DNA of 53,454 nucleotides from a virus: positions 1-53,454 of IMG/VR virus record IMGVR_UViG_3300033552_000011; one strand, 5' to 3'. The translations under genes and the position numbers were made by a program. Under the pieces are notes generated by a model. That model had not been told where the DNA came from, ran no database searches, and worked only from the letters and a program-made list of their open reading frames with translations. This document shows positions 51,613-53,454 of the stretch, in pieces (within the stretch, counting starts at the first letter, position 1; the number at the start of each line of letters is the position of its first letter).

Positions 51613-52707
51613 TTAAGGGGTTACGATAATTTCTTCAGACAGTTGAATTTTGCTTTCATCGAGTGCAACCATCTTCACATCAATATTCAATTTATCAATG
51701 CCACGCAATACACTAACAACAGCAACGCTTCCAATTTCTGCAGCACCAACACGCCATGGCAAGTCCGCTGGTCCGTTGACTGAATCGCCATTGAACTTGA
51801 GAATGATGTCACCAGCTTGAATACCTGCATCTCGTGCTGGTCCGTCTTCTTCTACTCTCGCAACCAGCACGTCACGAGAACTGAAATGCCCGCCGAGTGT
51901 TGCGTCAGCAATTTGTACGCCAAGTCTTGCACGCGTTACTTTACCTGAATTCTTTAACTGGTTGGCAATACGCATTGCTTCGTCGATCGGCACAGCAAAT
52001 GAAATGCCGGCAGAACCACCAGACTGCGTGAGGATTTGTGAATTGATACCAATCACTTTGCCGTCGATGTCGATCAGTGGACCACCGGAATTTCCAGGGT
52101 TAATTGAAACATCAGACTGAATCAGTGGCAAGTACTCGCCGGCATCTCGCGCAGCAGCAGAAATGATTCCAGCAGTCACTGTGTTCTCAAGATTGTACGG
52201 TGAGCCGATTGCAAATACCCACTGCCCAACTTTGATTTTGCTGGACTTGCCGACTGGAATGTGTGGCAAATCTTCTGCGTCTACTTTCAGCAGTGCCACG
52301 TCAGTGCGTTTGTCAAAGCCAAGAACTTTGGCCCTGAACTCTCTGTGGTCGGTAAGTACAACAGTGACATCAGTTGCACCGTCAATAACGTGTGCATTGG
52401 TCAACACATAACCGTCTCTGGAAATGATGAACCCAGAACCGATTCCGCGATCCGGGTCTTCGCTGGAAAGTCGTGGAGCAAAGAAGCCCTGCAGTAAATC
52501 CTTCAGCTCTGCAGGAGTGGAAGCTTTTGCTTTCGGGTTTTCAATGGTGCGAATGTGAACGACACCAGGTCCATCCTCCTCGATCAGTTTGCTGAAGTCG
52601 GGCAGGTTGCTCACGACCGGTTTTTGGTAGATACCAAACATGATGCCGACTCCGGAACTGACAATAGCAGAGGCGATGCAACAGCCGATGATAAGCTTCT
52701 TAGACAT
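51613..52707 (-). CDS. HtrA/DegQ-like periplasmic serine protease
   Basis: 364 residues from the ATG at 52707 ('MSKKLIIGCCIASAIVSSGV'). The N-terminus is a signal anchor (about 5-27), so the enzyme faces the periplasm. The trypsin-like domain has the full triad: His106 in 'LTNAHVIDG', Asp136 in 'RTDVALLK' and Ser207 in 'PGNSGGPL'. One C-terminal PDZ domain follows ('RARLGVQIAD' to 'AGDIILKFNGDSVNGPADLP'), as in DegS, whereas DegP and DegQ have two. It is complete and resembles bacterial enzymes closely, so it was probably acquired from a host. A role in envelope stress, injection or exclusion is inference. Only a weak late-promoter-like site (GCTAAATA) lies upstream. Confidence 0.88.
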   Translation of the reverse strand: MSKKLIIGCCIASAIVSSGVGIMFGIYQKPVVSNLPDFSKLIEEDGPGVVHIRTIENPKAKASTPAELKDLLQGFFAPRLSSEDPDRGIGSGFIISRDGYVLTNAHVIDGATDVTVVLTDHREFRAKVLGFDKRTDVALLKVDAEDLPHIPVGKSSKIKVGQWVFAIGSPYNLENTVTAGIISAAARDAGEYLPLIQSDVSINPGNSGGPLIDIDGKVIGINSQILTQSGGSAGISFAVPIDEAMRIANQLKNSGKVTRARLGVQIADATLGGHFSSRDVLVARVEEDGPARDAGIQAGDIILKFNGDSVNGPADLPWRVGAAEIGSVAVVSVLRGIDKLNIDVKMVALDESKIQLSEEIIVTP

Positions 52708-52737
52708 GATAGTCAATCAATAGGGGATGAGATGTAT

Positions 52738-53106
52738 TTAGCATCTCGAAAGCTTCAAAGCTTCTGCGAGTGCCGCTCGACACTGGTCGAGTTCTGATTG
52801 CAGCCGTCGCAGCCGAATTTCTGCAAACGTGTAGATCGTGTACGGGATCGCGCTGTCAATTCCCATAATCGTGCGCAGTTTCTCGAGAGCTTCGATGTCT
52901 TCACGCTCGTGTGGCTCGACGCTCGTCATGAGCTTGCCATTGACGAACACGTCGCCGATGTGCTCACTGACGATCGTCACGTCGCGAATCGACGCTGGCG
53001 TAAAGCAATGTTGCACGAATGCTGACTTGATGTTCAGATCGACTATACCAGGCAGCGGATGCAGATGCTCGATTTCAATACCGAGATGAGATGTGACATA
53101 GGTCAT
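52738..53106 (-). CDS. Hypothetical protein, 122 aa
   Basis: Unrecognised. N-terminal two thirds are beta-rich ('HLGIEIEHLHPLPGIVDLNI', 'VTIVSEHIGDVFVNGKLMTS'); the C-terminus is a long helix likely to form a coiled coil ('AEIRLRRLQSELDQCRAALA'). ATGA-coupled to the 67-aa gene upstream. Confidence 0.68.
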   Translation of the reverse strand: MTYVTSHLGIEIEHLHPLPGIVDLNIKSAFVQHCFTPASIRDVTIVSEHIGDVFVNGKLMTSVEPHEREDIEALEKLRTIMGIDSAIPYTIYTFAEIRLRRLQSELDQCRAALAEALKLSRC

Positions 53107-53306
53107 GGTTGTTCTCTCAGGAATTTACGAATCTCGATTATGCTTTGAACGAAATGCGGCCGGAAGGTTTTCTCATGGCAAAAGTGTCTGCCCTTGACAC
53201 CGCGAATACGAGCAGCTTGACGATATGCCTTCAGTGCTTGTTTCGCGTAGACGATCGCTGCTTCTGTTCCGTCACGGGCTTCCATGAATTTGATTTGAGC
53301 TATCAT
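53103..53306 (-). CDS. Hypothetical basic helical protein, 67 aa
   Basis: A small basic protein with a first helix 'GTEAAIVYAKQALKAYRQAA' followed by 'RIRGVKGRHFCHEKTFRPHF' and a final helix. The Arg/His/Cys-rich centre could bind nucleic acid or metal, which is inference. It overlaps both neighbours as ATGA. Confidence 0.66.
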   Translation of the reverse strand: MIAQIKFMEARDGTEAAIVYAKQALKAYRQAARIRGVKGRHFCHEKTFRPHFVQSIIEIRKFLREQP

Positions 53307-53443
53307 TTCTTATATGCCCTTCGTTGACGTGCCAGGAAATTACGGCGCTGGCGTTTCTTCTCGGCAGCATCGTCAATCTTGACTGGTTGCACTTCTGTCG
53401 GCACAAGGCCTACAACAATGAGATCGGAAATGCACTTCGACAT
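53303..53443 (-). CDS. Small basic protein, 46 aa
   Basis: A 46-codon frame from the ATG at 53443 ('MSKCISDLIVVGLVPTEVQP') ending in a strongly basic stretch ('EKKRQRRNFLARQRRAYKK'). GGAAG lies just before the ATG and its stop overlaps the next gene's start as ATGA. The window ends 11 bases upstream, so an earlier in-frame start beyond the edge cannot be excluded. Confidence 0.58.
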   Translation of the reverse strand: MSKCISDLIVVGLVPTEVQPVKIDDAAEKKRQRRNFLARQRRAYKK

Positions 53444-53454
53444 CTTCCGCTTCG

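Noticed and set aside
52733-52740. GCTAAATA as a late promoter for the HtrA-like gene
   Set aside because: Two mismatches to the octamer seen at eight other sites; too weak to annotate as a promoter.
1-53454. tRNA genes, rRNA genes and CRISPR arrays
   Set aside because: Intergenic gaps are short and none shows a cloverleaf, rRNA-like sequence or regularly spaced repeats.

Overview
The window is part of the genome of a T4-like contractile-tailed bacteriophage (myovirus, Caudoviricetes). Recognisable T4-type proteins are a UvsX recombinase, a gp32 single-stranded DNA-binding protein, the terminase pair gp16 and gp17, sheath gp18, tube gp19, head completion gp4 and neck and tail completion proteins gp13, gp14 and gp15. 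T4-style late promoters (TATAAATA or CATAAATA on the transcribed strand) precede the virion genes. Lipoproteins with lipoboxes and a periplasmic HtrA-type protease point to a Gram-negative host. The exact host cannot be read from the sequence. Almost every gene is on the minus strand, so transcription runs from high to low coordinates. I saw no tRNA, rRNA or CRISPR, and no stretch over 300 bases without a gene.

Layout. 1-4.9 kb: DNA metabolism (uvsX, gene 32, a family 2 glycosyltransferase, an HD-domain plus P-loop kinase fusion). 4.9-9.3 kb: small, mostly unknown genes driven by host-type early promoters. 9.0-14.9 kb: a 1385-residue tail fibre with a C-terminal self-cleaving chaperone, followed by three tandem paralogous fibre-tip-like proteins. 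14.9-45.1 kb: the late morphogenesis region in the T4 order gp13, gp14, gp15, gp18, gp19, tube-initiator-like protein, gp4, gp16, gp17. 45.1-53.4 kb: small accessory genes, among them a DUF488-like protein, a SIMPL-domain protein, a MazG-like pyrophosphohydrolase, a dual-specificity-phosphatase-like protein, several membrane or lipoprotein genes and an HtrA/DegQ-like protease.

The most striking feature is in the late region. At nearly every junction between conserved morphogenesis genes sit extra genes, usually coupled by ATGA overlaps. Their products begin with a short shared leader of the form M-x-x-F-K-Q-[FY]-L-x-E. This resembles the capsid-targeting leader of T4 internal proteins, which the prohead protease cuts after L/I-x-E. 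At least ten belong to one divergent paralogous family with an ADP-ribosyltransferase-like motif pattern. Others with the same leader are a zeta-toxin-like kinase and an amidoligase-like enzyme. My inference is that this is a greatly expanded arsenal of head-packaged proteins injected with the DNA, comparable in principle to T4 Alt and IPI-III.

Other notable points: a terminase ATPase paralogue with degenerate Walker A and B motifs and no nuclease domain, directly upstream of gp17; a gp15 gene with no AUG, GUG or UUG start at its true N-terminus; a family of early promoters with an unusual TGTRCA -35 box; and a perfect 93-bp in-frame tandem duplication.
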